A stretch of 64,000 nt of DNA from Alphaproteobacteria bacterium (GCA_030424975.1 JAUHVY010000002.1:372001-436000), one strand, 5' to 3'. Shown: positions 38,668-46,489, counted from the stretch's first letter. Notes: generated by a model not told the origin, from the letters alone. Numbers and translations are program-made.

Positions 38668-40444
38668 ATAGGCCTTCACCTATTTGTAATTTCCAAAGCT
38701 CCGCATACATCGCTTGTTTTTTTAGCAAGTCATCATGATTTCCATGCTCAATCACCTCACCGTTTTTCATTACATAGATACAGTCCGCATGCCGTACCGT
38801 AGAAAGACGGTGTGCAATGATAATTGTCGTACGGTTTTCAGAAATCGTATGCAGTGATTTTTGAATAGCGCGTTCCGTTTCATTATCAACGGCGGAAGTG
38901 GCCTCATCCAATACAAGAATTGGCGGATCACGTAATATGGCGCGCGCAAAAGCGATGCGTTGTCGTTGCCCACCTGAAAGACGGTGCCCGCGCTCACCAA
39001 CGATTGTGTCATATCCGTTTTCCAAACTTTCAATAAAGCTATGCGCCTCTGCTTTTTTACACGCCTCGATAATATCTTCAAACGAAGCATCGGGGCGACC
39101 ATATGCGACGTTTTCGGCAATCGTACCGTGAAACAAGAACACATCTTGGGAGACAAAGCCAATCGAGCGGCGCAAAGACGATACATGCATTGATGACAGC
39201 GCATGTCCGTCAAGACTTACTTCGCCTGATGTCGGTTCGTAAAAGCGCATCAAAAGCTTCATGAGTGTGCTTTTACCTGAACCACTCTCACCGACTAACC
39301 CGATAGTTTTTCCTGCGGAAATTTCAATATCGATATTATTTAACGCAAGATGATCGCCATATTGAAATGTAATGTTCTGAAATGCGATATGCCCCGCAAT
39401 ATCTTTAACATCGATTTTTTTATCACCGCTGCGGATATGTATCGGGATATGCAGCAAATCAAGTACGCGCTTTGATGAGGCCATTGAGCGCTGATAAAGA
39501 ACTGTGAGCTCCGCCAAATCACGAAGTGGCCAAAGCAAGCGCTGCGTTAAAAACACAAGAACACTAAAAACGCCGACCTCCATGGTACCATCCAGCGTTT
39601 GCAAACCTCCAAGAACAAGCGTAAATAAAAATCCGGCTAAAACCGCAACGCGTATTACAGGTGTAACGAGGGAACTCAGAACGATCGCTCTTTCATTAGC
39701 ACTGCGATAAGCCTCGCTATCTTCTTCAATTTTTGCCTTTTCAATATTTTCATTTGAAAAGCTTTTGATTGTCACAATACTTGAAAGGTTATTAGATAAA
39801 CGCGCCCCTAATAATCCGGCCTTTTCGCGTACAGTGATAAATTTGTCTGCCAGGCGACGTTGAAAGGCGAATGTGCCAAAGAAGATAATCGGAATCGGCA
39901 TAACAGCAACCATCGCAATCATCGGATCAACCCAAAAGAATAACGCACCGATAACAACGGTAGAAACGGTTATCTGAATGATCTGACTGACGCCGTCTTC
40001 CAAAAATCTTTCAATCTGATTCACATCATCATTTAAAATTGAAAGCAGCGTTCCCGTGCGTTTGTCCTCCAGCGTAGAAAGGTCAAGACGTTGTACATGG
40101 TCATAAGTATCTATGCGTAATTTGTGCTGTACGATTTGCGCAAGATTTCTCCATTTGATAGAGTATAGATATTGCGTTACAGATTCCAGCACCCAAATTA
40201 TCAGTGTCAGAATAGCTAATACGGTGAGTTGCTCCTTTGGGGCGGTAAAGCCGATATCACCCAGTAGGGAATTTTCTTTACGAACGACCGTATCAACCGC
40301 TACGCCGATTAAAATTTCGGGTGCGATATCCATCAATTTGCGCAACGTAGAATAAAGTGCGCCCAAAATATAATCTTTGCGATACGGACGCATATAGGCT
40401 AGCAAGCGTAGAAACGGTGCTTTGTTCGATGGATTAGCGCTCAT
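38666..40444 (-). CDS. ABC exporter, fused permease and ATPase (lipid A/multidrug type)
   Basis: 592 residues. Six-helix transmembrane domain about 1-320, ATPase about 340-590 with Walker A GESGSGKST, Q-loop VSQDVFLFHGT, signature LSGGQRQRIAFARAI, Walker B ILVLDEATSAVD and H-loop IIAHRLSTVRHAD. Works as homodimer exporting lipids or hydrophobic compounds; MsbA-like but more similar by eye to the general peptide/lipid half-transporters. Single gene; the region just upstream is the start of the accessory islet. Confidence 0.93.
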   Translation of the reverse strand: MSANPSNKAPFLRLLAYMRPYRKDYILGALYSTLRKLMDIAPEILIGVAVDTVVRKENSLLGDIGFTAPKEQLTVLAILTLIIWVLESVTQYLYSIKWRNLAQIVQHKLRIDTYDHVQRLDLSTLEDKRTGTLLSILNDDVNQIERFLEDGVSQIIQITVSTVVIGALFFWVDPMIAMVAVMPIPIIFFGTFAFQRRLADKFITVREKAGLLGARLSNNLSSIVTIKSFSNENIEKAKIEEDSEAYRSANERAIVLSSLVTPVIRVAVLAGFLFTLVLGGLQTLDGTMEVGVFSVLVFLTQRLLWPLRDLAELTVLYQRSMASSKRVLDLLHIPIHIRSGDKKIDVKDIAGHIAFQNITFQYGDHLALNNIDIEISAGKTIGLVGESGSGKSTLMKLLMRFYEPTSGEVSLDGHALSSMHVSSLRRSIGFVSQDVFLFHGTIAENVAYGRPDASFEDIIEACKKAEAHSFIESLENGYDTIVGERGHRLSGGQRQRIAFARAILRDPPILVLDEATSAVDNETERAIQKSLHTISENRTTIIIAHRLSTVRHADCIYVMKNGEVIEHGNHDDLLKKQAMYAELWKLQIGEGL

Positions 40445-40538
40445 GATCTTCCCAACAATTTAATGATTTTGCCGAGTGTACAGGGTGGCCATGGTCTGTC
40501 AATGGCAAGAAATGCTGTGATCCATGTAGGCGCATTTC

Positions 40539-40608
40539 GAACCGCCGCTATCTCGCAGCCATTCTCGCTTTTAGAGGAGTTGAAGGGGGTAAATAGTGAA
40601 ATGGTGGA
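40539..40608 (+). pseudogene. Truncated remnant of a serine recombinase 3' end with tRNA-Ala CCA end
   Basis: 70 bases align without gaps to 44952-45021, the last part of the intact recombinase gene and the first seven bases of the tRNA-Ala 3' end: about 59 of 70 match, 35 of the first 36. The translated frame reads RTAAISQPFSLL against RTAAFSQPFSLL. The match ends exactly in TGGTGGA (reverse complement of the tRNA terminus TCCACCA). It sits in the roughly 365-base gap between the ABC exporter and the gene at 40810 and looks like a scar of an earlier or related insertion. Confidence 0.75.
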
Positions 40609-40630
40609 GGTATCAGGTGACACCTCGAAC
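40609..40630 (+). repeat. Copy 2 of the 16-bp imperfect palindrome
   Basis: GGTATCAGGTGACACC, one base different from the copy near 38605, starting exactly where the recombinase/tRNA remnant stops matching. Flanking GAGGT/ACCTC extends it to a 5-bp-stem hairpin. Confidence 0.4.
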
Positions 40631-40770
40631 CAATTATTTGAGGTTTTAGCGCTATGGGAACAGACTTTCAAATACCCAAAATAAATAAATTGTGCATTAA
40701 AGATGTATTTGTTCAGTTAAAATACTAAATGCTAGTGTTCGATCAAATAATAGCTTATAAGAGTATTTAA

Positions 40771-41214
40771 CAGAAAAGAGCTTCCATCCGCATTGCATTA
40801 ATCTTTCTTTTGACATTGGTTCCATACCAAGTCGCCAGCGCCGCCCCAAACAGGAAAGTTGATTTTTTACTGCATTTTTTCGATATGAACGAGATGGCAT
40901 TTGCGTATCATCGTCACTGTTTAAGTCCAGAGCAAGGTATCAACGAAGTCTTTCTGACAACGCTCAATTACGTGGCCAATGAATTATTCGCAGAAGCACA
41001 GAGAGATAAACCAAACACTGATCCCAAATATATACAAACTAAAATTCTTGAAAGACGATATAATCTGCAATACAGGCTTGATAATCAAAGTATAAAAAAT
41101 GGCTGTAATACGGCTCAAACAGATATGGCCAAAGCGCATTATGAAGAATTTAGTCATTATAGCGTGAGGGAAGTCCAAAAATTTATTGATGAAAATACAA
41201 ACCATCAAGAATAA
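40771..41214 (+). pseudogene. Exported protein of unknown function lacking an ordinary start codon
   Basis: The frame from 40771 reads KRASIRIALIFLLTLVPYQV and then ASAAP, a textbook Sec signal peptide, but no ATG, GTG or usable start precedes it: the frame is closed by TAA at 40768. The only start codon is a TTG at 40810 inside the hydrophobic core, which would give a 134-residue protein without a working signal. The rest (FDMNEMAFAYHRHCL, a Cys-containing helical domain) is unrecognised. Most likely the 5' end was lost in the rearrangement that left the recombinase remnant 160 bases upstream. A rare start codon cannot be excluded. Confidence 0.55.
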
Positions 41215-41459
41215 CTTTATAAAGTTTGACACTCAGGACATAACCTGTCATGTTGCAACCAAGTTTGACAGTGCTCTCTATGAGATACGAGCTAACAGAA
41301 AACAAAGTATTTGCTTATTAGCACGTATGTGAACGTCAAAACCTCACTTTTTCCGACAAGTTCAAAAATTATAGATCAAGACCGAAAATCGGTTTTCAAA
41401 CGTGTGTCGATAATTATATCGCCGCAAATAACAACCATATTTGAATCAAAGGAAAAAAT
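41215..41459 (+). other. Gene-free leader region before the cold-shock gene
   Basis: About 245 bases without a reading frame. Contains AAGTTTGACA twice in direct orientation (41222 and 41261) and TGACA/TGTCA in inverted orientation between them, then an AT-rich stretch down to the cold-shock start codon. Probably promoter plus leader RNA; part could be insertion-sequence debris. Confidence 0.4.
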
Positions 41460-41681
41460 ATGACTACAACTACTACAGGAACCGTTAAGTGGTTCAACGA
41501 CACTAAAGGCTTTGGCTTTATTCAACCTGATAACGGCGGTGATGACGTTTTTGTACACATCAGTGCTTTAGAGCAAGCGCGCCTACGTACGCTAAGAGAA
41601 GGACAAAAACTTTCTTTTGACATACAGCGCGATCCCAAAAAAGGTAAAGAAAGCGCCGCTAACATTAAAGAAGTAGCATAA
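41460..41681 (+). CDS. Cold-shock protein
   Basis: 73 residues, single CSD domain: [31 protein letters not shown] holds RNP1 (KGFGFI) and RNP2 (VFVHI). Binds single-stranded RNA/DNA. AAAGGAAA ribosome site. It is preceded by about 245 bases without a gene, in part probably a long leader as often in cold-shock genes, and followed 5 bases later by a receiver-like gene, so the two are co-transcribed. Many alphaproteobacteria have several such genes; this one lies in the accessory islet. Confidence 0.93.
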   Translation: MTTTTTGTVKWFNDTKGFGFIQPDNGGDDVFVHISALEQARLRTLREGQKLSFDIQRDPKKGKESAANIKEVA

Positions 41682-41686
41682 ATATC

Positions 41687-42232
41687 ATGGACAGCGTCGT
41701 AAATGCTCCGCTGAAAGTCAAGATTCTTATTATTGATAATGATTGCGCTGAGGTGAAAGCTATAAAGTCTTGGCTTGATAAAGATATGCGAGTTCCTTGG
41801 GATTTTAACCATTGTATTAGTATTAAAGAAGCCAGCTTACGTATCCGTAATGTTGATCTTGTGATTCTTAAACCTGAAATGGAAGGGTTTTTATACCCAA
41901 AAGAAGTTTTTAAAACGATTGAAAATATGTTTTTTGAAATTCCTGTTTTGGTTATCACAAGTGAAGGAGATGACCATCAGCTTTCTACTTATGTCATGGA
42001 ACAAGGTGCTGCGGATATTGTTATCCGAGGGCAATTTTCCAGATTAGTTGATGCAATTGAATTTGCATTAATACGGCAGAAGCTCAAAACAGATGCACGA
42101 ACAACGTCAGATAAAGTTTTGACAGATAGTCAGCATGAAAACGCTGTCCATAATGAAAAACAAAGACAAGTCTTGCGCATGCTAGGTGGTGATTATGCCG
42201 TAGATCAGCAAGACAAAAAAAATATAAATTAA
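41687..42232 (+). CDS. Degenerate receiver-domain protein
   Basis: 181 residues. Fold resembles a CheY-type receiver: KILIIDNDC at strand 1 with acidic residues, LVILKPEMEGF at strand 3, PVLVITSEGDD at strand 4 with Thr, ADIVIRGQFSRLVDAIEFAL at the end. The phospho-acceptor Asp is replaced by Lys (LVILKPE) and the conserved Lys by Arg, so phosphorylation is unlikely; it may act as a constitutive adaptor. The last 45 residues are charged and helical. Follows the cold-shock gene by 5 bases. Confidence 0.8.
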   Translation: MDSVVNAPLKVKILIIDNDCAEVKAIKSWLDKDMRVPWDFNHCISIKEASLRIRNVDLVILKPEMEGFLYPKEVFKTIENMFFEIPVLVITSEGDDHQLSTYVMEQGAADIVIRGQFSRLVDAIEFALIRQKLKTDARTTSDKVLTDSQHENAVHNEKQRQVLRMLGGDYAVDQQDKKNIN

Positions 42233-42244
42233 GAAAGAAATTAT

Positions 42245-42382
42245 ATGAACCAAACGTCAACACATAAGCCGATAAAGGCAGGTGACTATGGAAAAATTAT
42301 TCCCTTAACACCAAAAGACGATAAAAATCCTGATAAGATAAATACCGATGGCCGTAAAGTGCTGTCGCTGTGGAGTAATTAG
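42245..42382 (+). CDS. Small protein of unknown function, 45 residues
   Basis: Starts 12 bases after the stop of the receiver-like gene, with AAGAAAG before the ATG. Basic/acidic mix with many Lys and Asp (KIIPLTPKDDKNPDKIN) and a Trp near the end. Likely third gene of the cold-shock operon because of spacing and codon use, but short; a 12-bp-stem hairpin follows directly. Confidence 0.5.
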   Translation: MNQTSTHKPIKAGDYGKIIPLTPKDDKNPDKINTDGRKVLSLWSN

Positions 42383-42392
42383 GTTTTAATGC

Positions 42393-42419
42393 ACTGCATG
42401 GATATATTATCCGTGCAGT
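42393..42419 (+). other. Long hairpin after the cold-shock operon
   Basis: 12-bp stem (one G-U pair) ACTGCATGGATA/TATCCGTGCAGT with a TAT loop, 10 bases after the 45-residue frame. No T run follows, so it may block exonucleases or mark a recombination boundary rather than terminate. Confidence 0.55.
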
Positions 42420-42452
42420 AATTCTATGAATGTATACATACAATCCGATACA

Positions 42453-42503
42453 GCCAGAGGGATGCAACGGGAGAGCGCAGCGTCTCCCTTGCCAAGCGTG
42501 TTG
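42453..42503 (+). repeat. Left arm of imperfect 51-bp inverted repeat
   Basis: Matches the reverse complement of 43119-43169 at 46 of 51 positions. Contains its own hairpin (GGGAGA/TCTCCC) that is kept in both arms. Both arms are extended inward by a second similar block (here 42526-42547). They frame the gene at 42585. Confidence 0.8.
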
Positions 42504-42584
42504 ACGGAAAATCGAAGATTTGTAGTACAACACACATCTTGCGGAACGTCTGTACTAAACTTTAACAATGATTTTTAAAGTGAT

Positions 42585-43076
42585 TTAAGGAGACCACTGA
42601 TTTTGATAATGACCAATACCGAGCCTCAAGCAATCGTCTAATCCCGCGGGTATTTCTCCTGCGTAGATAGATTGAACAATCAAGGTTTTATCTTCAACAC
42701 CTTCAAAAGATATCTCGAAACCGTGACCATTCCAGATTGAACCCATCTGTCTTGCCATAGATATCTTATGCCCCACAAATATTTCAAATGGTGCGTATTC
42801 ACAAACAACACAGGTTTCGCTTCTTTCTTCTTCTGGCCACTCTTCAATTTTATGAATGCCAATGTACTCACTACCAACTTGACCATGGATACAAAATGCT
42901 TTTGCCTTTGTTTTCAAATAAACTACATTAAATTCAGGTATCGCTACGTTGATTATCAGGCTTTCAAGCACCTCACCTTGCAACTCTGTCAAAAGTTCTT
43001 CGTTTCGAATTAAACAATTTTGATATTCCTTTTCCATGGGCTCTAGAGTATCTAATATTGCGTCTTTTTTACACAT
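42585..43076 (-). CDS. Protein of unknown function inside an inverted-repeat cassette
   Basis: 163 residues from the ATG at 43076 (MCKKDAILDTL); the frame is open further upstream but there it runs through the right inverted-repeat arm and antisense to the next gene, so the inner start is preferred, although its ribosome site is weak. Helical N-terminus about 1-45 (EPMEKEYQNCLIRNEELLTEL), then a beta-rich domain with Cys pair CVVC and the end GLDDCLRLGIGHYQNQ. No transposase or toxin motif recognised. It fills almost the whole space between the two 51-bp arms. Confidence 0.65.
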   Translation of the reverse strand: MCKKDAILDTLEPMEKEYQNCLIRNEELLTELQGEVLESLIINVAIPEFNVVYLKTKAKAFCIHGQVGSEYIGIHKIEEWPEEERSETCVVCEYAPFEIFVGHKISMARQMGSIWNGHGFEISFEGVEDKTLIVQSIYAGEIPAGLDDCLRLGIGHYQNQWSP

Positions 43077-43118
43077 AAAAATGGGCTTAAGAAAGAACGC
43101 AAGCTGTGTATTGTAATA

Positions 43119-43169
43119 CAATACGCTTGGAAAGGGAGATGCTGCGCTCTCCCGTTTCATCCCTCTAGC
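43119..43169 (-). repeat. Right arm of imperfect 51-bp inverted repeat
   Basis: Reverse complement of the left arm (42453-42503), 46 of 51 identical. The adjoining sequence holds further hairpins: GTATTG/CAATAC on the inner side, GGGC/GCCC at 43175-43185 and CGCATG/CATGCG at 43189-43202 on the outer side. Confidence 0.8.
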
Positions 43170-43250
43170 AAGATGGGCTTCGCCCGTACGCATGCACATG
43201 CGATGATATTCTGAACCTGTCGAATGCACAAACGAACAGGAGCAGATATC

Positions 43251-43442
43251 ATGAAGCCCGACACAGAAAAATACCTCACGATGATCGACGATTGGGATAT
43301 GACCCGCGAACAGAAAATTCAATACATCCATGACCTTTGGCATATCATGGAGAGCTTTGTTGATCGTGCTTTTGGCGTGCATCCCGTCCAGCATGCACGT
43401 GATAAATCCTCACAAGCGCATGGACAGGATTCAATGAAGTAG
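43251..43442 (+). CDS. Small protein of unknown function preceding the recombinase
   Basis: 63 residues from the ATG at 43251, which has CAGGAGC at good distance; an earlier in-frame ATG at 43224 has none. Acidic helical N-terminus (YLTMIDDWDMTREQKIQYIHDLWHIMESFVDRAFG) and a basic, disordered end. No enzymatic motif. 59 bases before the serine recombinase on the same strand; could be an accessory or directionality factor by position only. Confidence 0.7.
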   Translation: MKPDTEKYLTMIDDWDMTREQKIQYIHDLWHIMESFVDRAFGVHPVQHARDKSSQAHGQDSMK

Positions 43443-43501
43443 CTAGAATCCACCCATCCGATACAAAACAAAACCGATCCGCCGCCGCAAGGAGTCCGCC
43501 C

Positions 43502-45079
43502 ATGAAGAGCCATAAACAAACCGCCGTCATTTATGCCCGCGTCTCCTCGGTCAAACAGGTCAAGAAAGGCGATGGTTTAGGATCACAAGAAACCAGATGC
43601 CGCGAATATGCAGACCATAAGCAATATCAAGTCATTGAAGTTTTCCGCGATGAGGGCGTATCAGGAAGCCTTATCAATCGCCCGGGCATGCAAGCTATGC
43701 TCAAATTCCTTAAAAAACACAAACACGAAAACCCCGTTGTCATCATTGATGATATCAGCCGTCTTGCCCGTGACCTCGAAGCGCATATACAGCTTCGTAC
43801 CGCCATAGGTGATGCAGGCGGTAAGCTGGAAAGCCCGTCTATTGAGTTCGGTGAGGATTCCGATAGCAAGCTTGTAGAAAACCTCCTCGCCAGTGTGTCG
43901 CAGCACCACCGTCAAAAGAACACAGAACAAGTGAAGAACCGCATGCGCGCAAGGGTGCTGAACGGTTATTGGGTGTTCTACCCGCCAACGGGATACAAAT
44001 ATGAGCGCGTCAGTGGTCATGGTAAAATGCTGGTGCGTGATGAGCCTATGGCCTCCATCATTCAAGAAGGCTTGCTTGGCTTTGCCTCAGGCCGCTTTGA
44101 AAGCATTGCAGAGCTGACACGTTTCTTTGATCTCTATCCAGAGTTCCCTAGAATGCGTAACGGTAAAGTGAACGTGCAGCGTGTTTCTGACCTTTTGCGC
44201 CGCGTTTTATATTCTGGTTATATCGATGTGCCGCAATGGGGTATTTCTCTGCATCCTGCCAAACATGAGCCGCTGATTAGCTATGAAGACTTTAAACGGA
44301 TACAGGAACGTTTAGACGGACGCGCCAAAGCGCCTATGAAGGCGAATATCAAAGATGACTTCCCATTGCGCGGGTTTGTCACCTGCGGCTGTTGTGATCG
44401 GCCTTTAACCTCTTGCTGGTCAAAGGGGCGCAATACGAAATACCCGTATTATCTGTGCTCAAACAAAAGCTGCGCTGAATACGGTAAATCTATCCGCAAA
44501 GCGCAAATGGAAGAGGAATTCCTTGAGATTGTAAAAACGCTGAAACCATCACCCAAAACTTTCTACATGGCGCTCGATATCTTCGATCAGCTTTGGAAAG
44601 ATCGCCAAGGCCAAGCCAAAGACCAAACAAAGACGCTGAAACAGCAACTCGCTTTGATTGATCGAAAGGTCAATCAGTTCCTAGACCGCATTGTAGAGGC
44701 CGATAATGCGATTTTAATTGATACATACGAAGATAAGATCAGAAGCCTGCAAGAAGAGAAGCTGATAATGGATGAAAAGATCAAAAATTGCGGCCGTCCG
44801 ATAGAGAGCTTCGAAGACACATTTAGAACCGCTATCACATTCCTTGGAAACCCGCTTAAACTCTGGGAAAGCGAGTGCATCGAACAGCGCAGAATGCTGC
44901 TTAGAATGGCATTTGCGGACAATATTTCTTACGACAGAAATCACGGTTTTAGAACCGCCGCTTTCTCGCAGCCATTCTCGCTTTTAGCCGATTTACGGGA
45001 GGGGAATAATGAAATGGTGGACCCTATCGGGATCGAACCGACGACCTCATCGCTGCCAGCGATGCGCTCTCCCAGCTGA
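43502..45079 (+). CDS. Large serine recombinase / site-specific integrase
   Basis: 525 residues. Resolvase domain 8-150 with catalytic Ser15 in IYARVSS, Recombinase domain about 165-275 (GYWVFYPPTGYKY), zinc ribbon about 295-335 with CGCC and CSNKSC pairs, coiled coil about 375-440. The last 21 codons (from MVDP on) run antisense through the tRNA-Ala gene, giving the tail IGIEPTTSSLPAMRSPS, a well-known artefact of frames that read through a tRNA; the ancestral protein probably ended earlier. Catalyses integration or excision of the islet; a second, truncated tail copy lies at 40539. Confidence 0.93.
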   Translation: MKSHKQTAVIYARVSSVKQVKKGDGLGSQETRCREYADHKQYQVIEVFRDEGVSGSLINRPGMQAMLKFLKKHKHENPVVIIDDISRLARDLEAHIQLRTAIGDAGGKLESPSIEFGEDSDSKLVENLLASVSQHHRQKNTEQVKNRMRARVLNGYWVFYPPTGYKYERVSGHGKMLVRDEPMASIIQEGLLGFASGRFESIAELTRFFDLYPEFPRMRNGKVNVQRVSDLLRRVLYSGYIDVPQWGISLHPAKHEPLISYEDFKRIQERLDGRAKAPMKANIKDDFPLRGFVTCGCCDRPLTSCWSKGRNTKYPYYLCSNKSCAEYGKSIRKAQMEEEFLEIVKTLKPSPKTFYMALDIFDQLWKDRQGQAKDQTKTLKQQLALIDRKVNQFLDRIVEADNAILIDTYEDKIRSLQEEKLIMDEKIKNCGRPIESFEDTFRTAITFLGNPLKLWESECIEQRRMLLRMAFADNISYDRNHGFRTAAFSQPFSLLADLREGNNEMVDPIGIEPTTSSLPAMRSPS

Positions 45080-45090
45080 GCTAAGGGCCC
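45015..45090 (-). tRNA. tRNA-Ala(GGC)
   Basis: 76 bases with encoded CCA. Acceptor stem GGGCCCT/AGGGTCC includes the G3-U70 pair that identifies alanine tRNAs; D arm GCTC/GAGC, anticodon stem CATCG/CGATG with loop CTGGCAG (anticodon GGC), T arm GTCGG/CCGAT with TTCGATC loop. Its 3' half overlaps, on the other strand, the end of the serine recombinase gene, marking the integration boundary. Confidence 0.96.
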
Positions 45091-45152
45091 ACACGTTTAA
45101 CGAACCATAGTGATAGTGCTTTCGCATTCATTTTTCAAGTGAAAACATACAT

Positions 45153-45177
45153 AAAAAAAGGAGCATTAAAACGCCCC
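45153..45177 (-). terminator. Terminator of mscL
   Basis: On the minus strand a 5-bp stem GGGGC/GCTCC (one G-U) with an 8-base loop followed by seven T, 30 bases after the mscL stop. Confidence 0.7.
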
Positions 45178-45207
45178 TTTTCAATATAGAATACCAAAGT
45201 AAATAGC

Positions 45208-45633
45208 TTACTTTTTCAACGCATCACGAATTTCACGCAAGAGCACGATATCTTCGGGTGTTTTAGGCGCTTCTGCAGGCTTTTCTGCTTCTTCTTTTTC
45301 TGCTGCCTCTTTAATTTTATTCACCGCTTTCACAAGGAAGAAAACAACAAAAGCCACAATCAGGAAGTTAATAACCGCATTGATAAAAACACCATATGTC
45401 AAAAGTGGTGCACCTGCCTCTTGTGCCGCAGCCAAACTGTCATACGCTTCACCGTTTAAGGCAACAAACTTATCGGCAAAATCAACGCCGCTGGTTAACA
45501 CACCGATAATCGGCATAATCATGTCATCAACCATAGATTTAACAATCGCAGTAAACGCCGCGCCCATAATGATACCGACGGCCATATCCATCACATTACC
45601 GCGCGCAATAAAATTCTTAAACTCCTTCAACAT
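45208..45633 (-). CDS. mscL: Large-conductance mechanosensitive channel
   Basis: 141 residues from the ATG at 45633, which follows a full AGGAGG; the frame extends upstream without a site. Typical start [27 protein letters not shown] (helix 1 pore), second helix [24 protein letters not shown]-terminal helix [26 protein letters not shown]. Opens under membrane tension to release solutes on osmotic downshock. Single gene between its own terminator and that of the Bax1-I gene. Confidence 0.97.
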   Translation of the reverse strand: MLKEFKNFIARGNVMDMAVGIIMGAAFTAIVKSMVDDMIMPIIGVLTSGVDFADKFVALNGEAYDSLAAAQEAGAPLLTYGVFINAVINFLIVAFVVFFLVKAVNKIKEAAEKEEAEKPAEAPKTPEDIVLLREIRDALKK

Positions 45634-45737
45634 CGTGAAGCCTCCTAAAATTATGTAACCTGAAAAATGTTGCGCAAATGTATCAGGAAACGTCATTCTG
45701 TCAATCAAAAGTGATAGTTAGACACAAACACACAAAG

Positions 45738-45766
45738 AAAAAACCCCGCAAATTTTGCGGGGTTTT
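45738..45766 (-). terminator. Strong rho-independent terminator of the Bax1-I family gene
   Basis: Hairpin AAAACCCCGCAAA/TTTGCGGGGTTTT with T runs on both sides (CCCCGC/GCGGGG core), 22 bases after the stop codon on the minus strand; usable from either direction. Confidence 0.88.
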
Positions 45767-45787
45767 CAAAACTTTATTTTTTGCTGA

Positions 45788-46489
45788 TTAGCGTTGACTT
45801 GTCAAAGCAAGGATGCTTTGGAACATTGCAACAAAGCTGATGTACAAGCTTAGTGCAGCAGCCCATGCCATACGGCTGTTAATTTCTGCCGGATTACCTG
45901 CATGATACATTTGCTTTGTGCGTTGCGTTTCAAACGCTGTAACACCTGCAAATACAAAGATTGTTGCATAATTGATAATCAGCTGCACACCACTACCAAA
46001 TGTTGTGAACATACCAACAACGGATGTCAAAACCAAACCAAGGACGGCCATCAAGCAGAATTGTCCGATCGCTGTCAGGTCTTTTTTGGTTGTGTAGCCG
46101 AAGATGCTAAGACCGGCAAACATTGCAGACGTAATAAAGAACGCACGCGCAATATCTGCACCGGCGAACATTAGCGCCAACATTGAAAAGCTAATGCCGT
46201 ATAAAACAGCAATTGCCACGAAAGACATCATCAGTTTTTGCGATGACATAGATGCCGGGTTAAAACCGAACCAAACCACAGCCAATGGCGCAAACGCCAC
46301 TAAATATGCTTGCGGCCCGCCCAAAAACATCATTTGCAATGCCGGTGAGCTTGAAACAACCCACGCAACAATAGCGGTAATCAAAATACCGACTGTCATG
46401 CGGTTATAAACACCAAGCATGTGGTTTCTGAGACCGGTATCATAGACCGTCTCGCGCCGTGCGGCTGTTGTATAACGATCTGTTTGCAT
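45788..46489 (-). CDS. Bax inhibitor-1 (YccA/YbhL) family membrane protein
   Basis: 233 residues from the ATG at 46489 with GGAG before it; a longer frame upstream lacks one. Seven hydrophobic segments; hallmarks YNRMTVGILITAIVAW, FITSAMFAGLSIFGYTTKKDL, and the C-terminal FAGVTAFETQRTKQMY with its conserved acidic residues. Inner-membrane protein; relatives conduct calcium/protons or interact with FtsH. Flanked by its own terminator. Confidence 0.94.
   Translation of the reverse strand: MQTDRYTTAARRETVYDTGLRNHMLGVYNRMTVGILITAIVAWVVSSSPALQMMFLGGPQAYLVAFAPLAVVWFGFNPASMSSQKLMMSFVAIAVLYGISFSMLALMFAGADIARAFFITSAMFAGLSIFGYTTKKDLTAIGQFCLMAVLGLVLTSVVGMFTTFGSGVQLIINYATIFVFAGVTAFETQRTKQMYHAGNPAEINSRMAWAAALSLYISFVAMFQSILALTSQR

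Noticed and set aside
40463-40684. 73-codon frame between ABC exporter and islet
   Set aside because: Its only recognisable part is the truncated recombinase tail; no ribosome site or independent function, so kept as a remnant only.
41222-41270. CRISPR-like direct repeats before the cold-shock gene
   Set aside because: Only two copies of a 10-base word, no spacer regularity and no cas genes.
42453-43169. Integron attC sites for the inverted-repeat arms
   Set aside because: No GTTRRRY/RYYYAAC core sites at expected positions, and no tyrosine integron integrase in the window.
42585-43394. Longer 269-residue version of the cassette gene, starting at 43394
   Set aside because: The extra 106 codons run antisense through the small gene at 43251 and through the right inverted-repeat arm; the inner ATG at 43076 gives a plausible gene confined between the arms.
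43502-45079. Reading the recombinase tail (IGIEPTTSS...) as a conserved domain
   Set aside because: It is the antisense translation of the tRNA-Ala gene.
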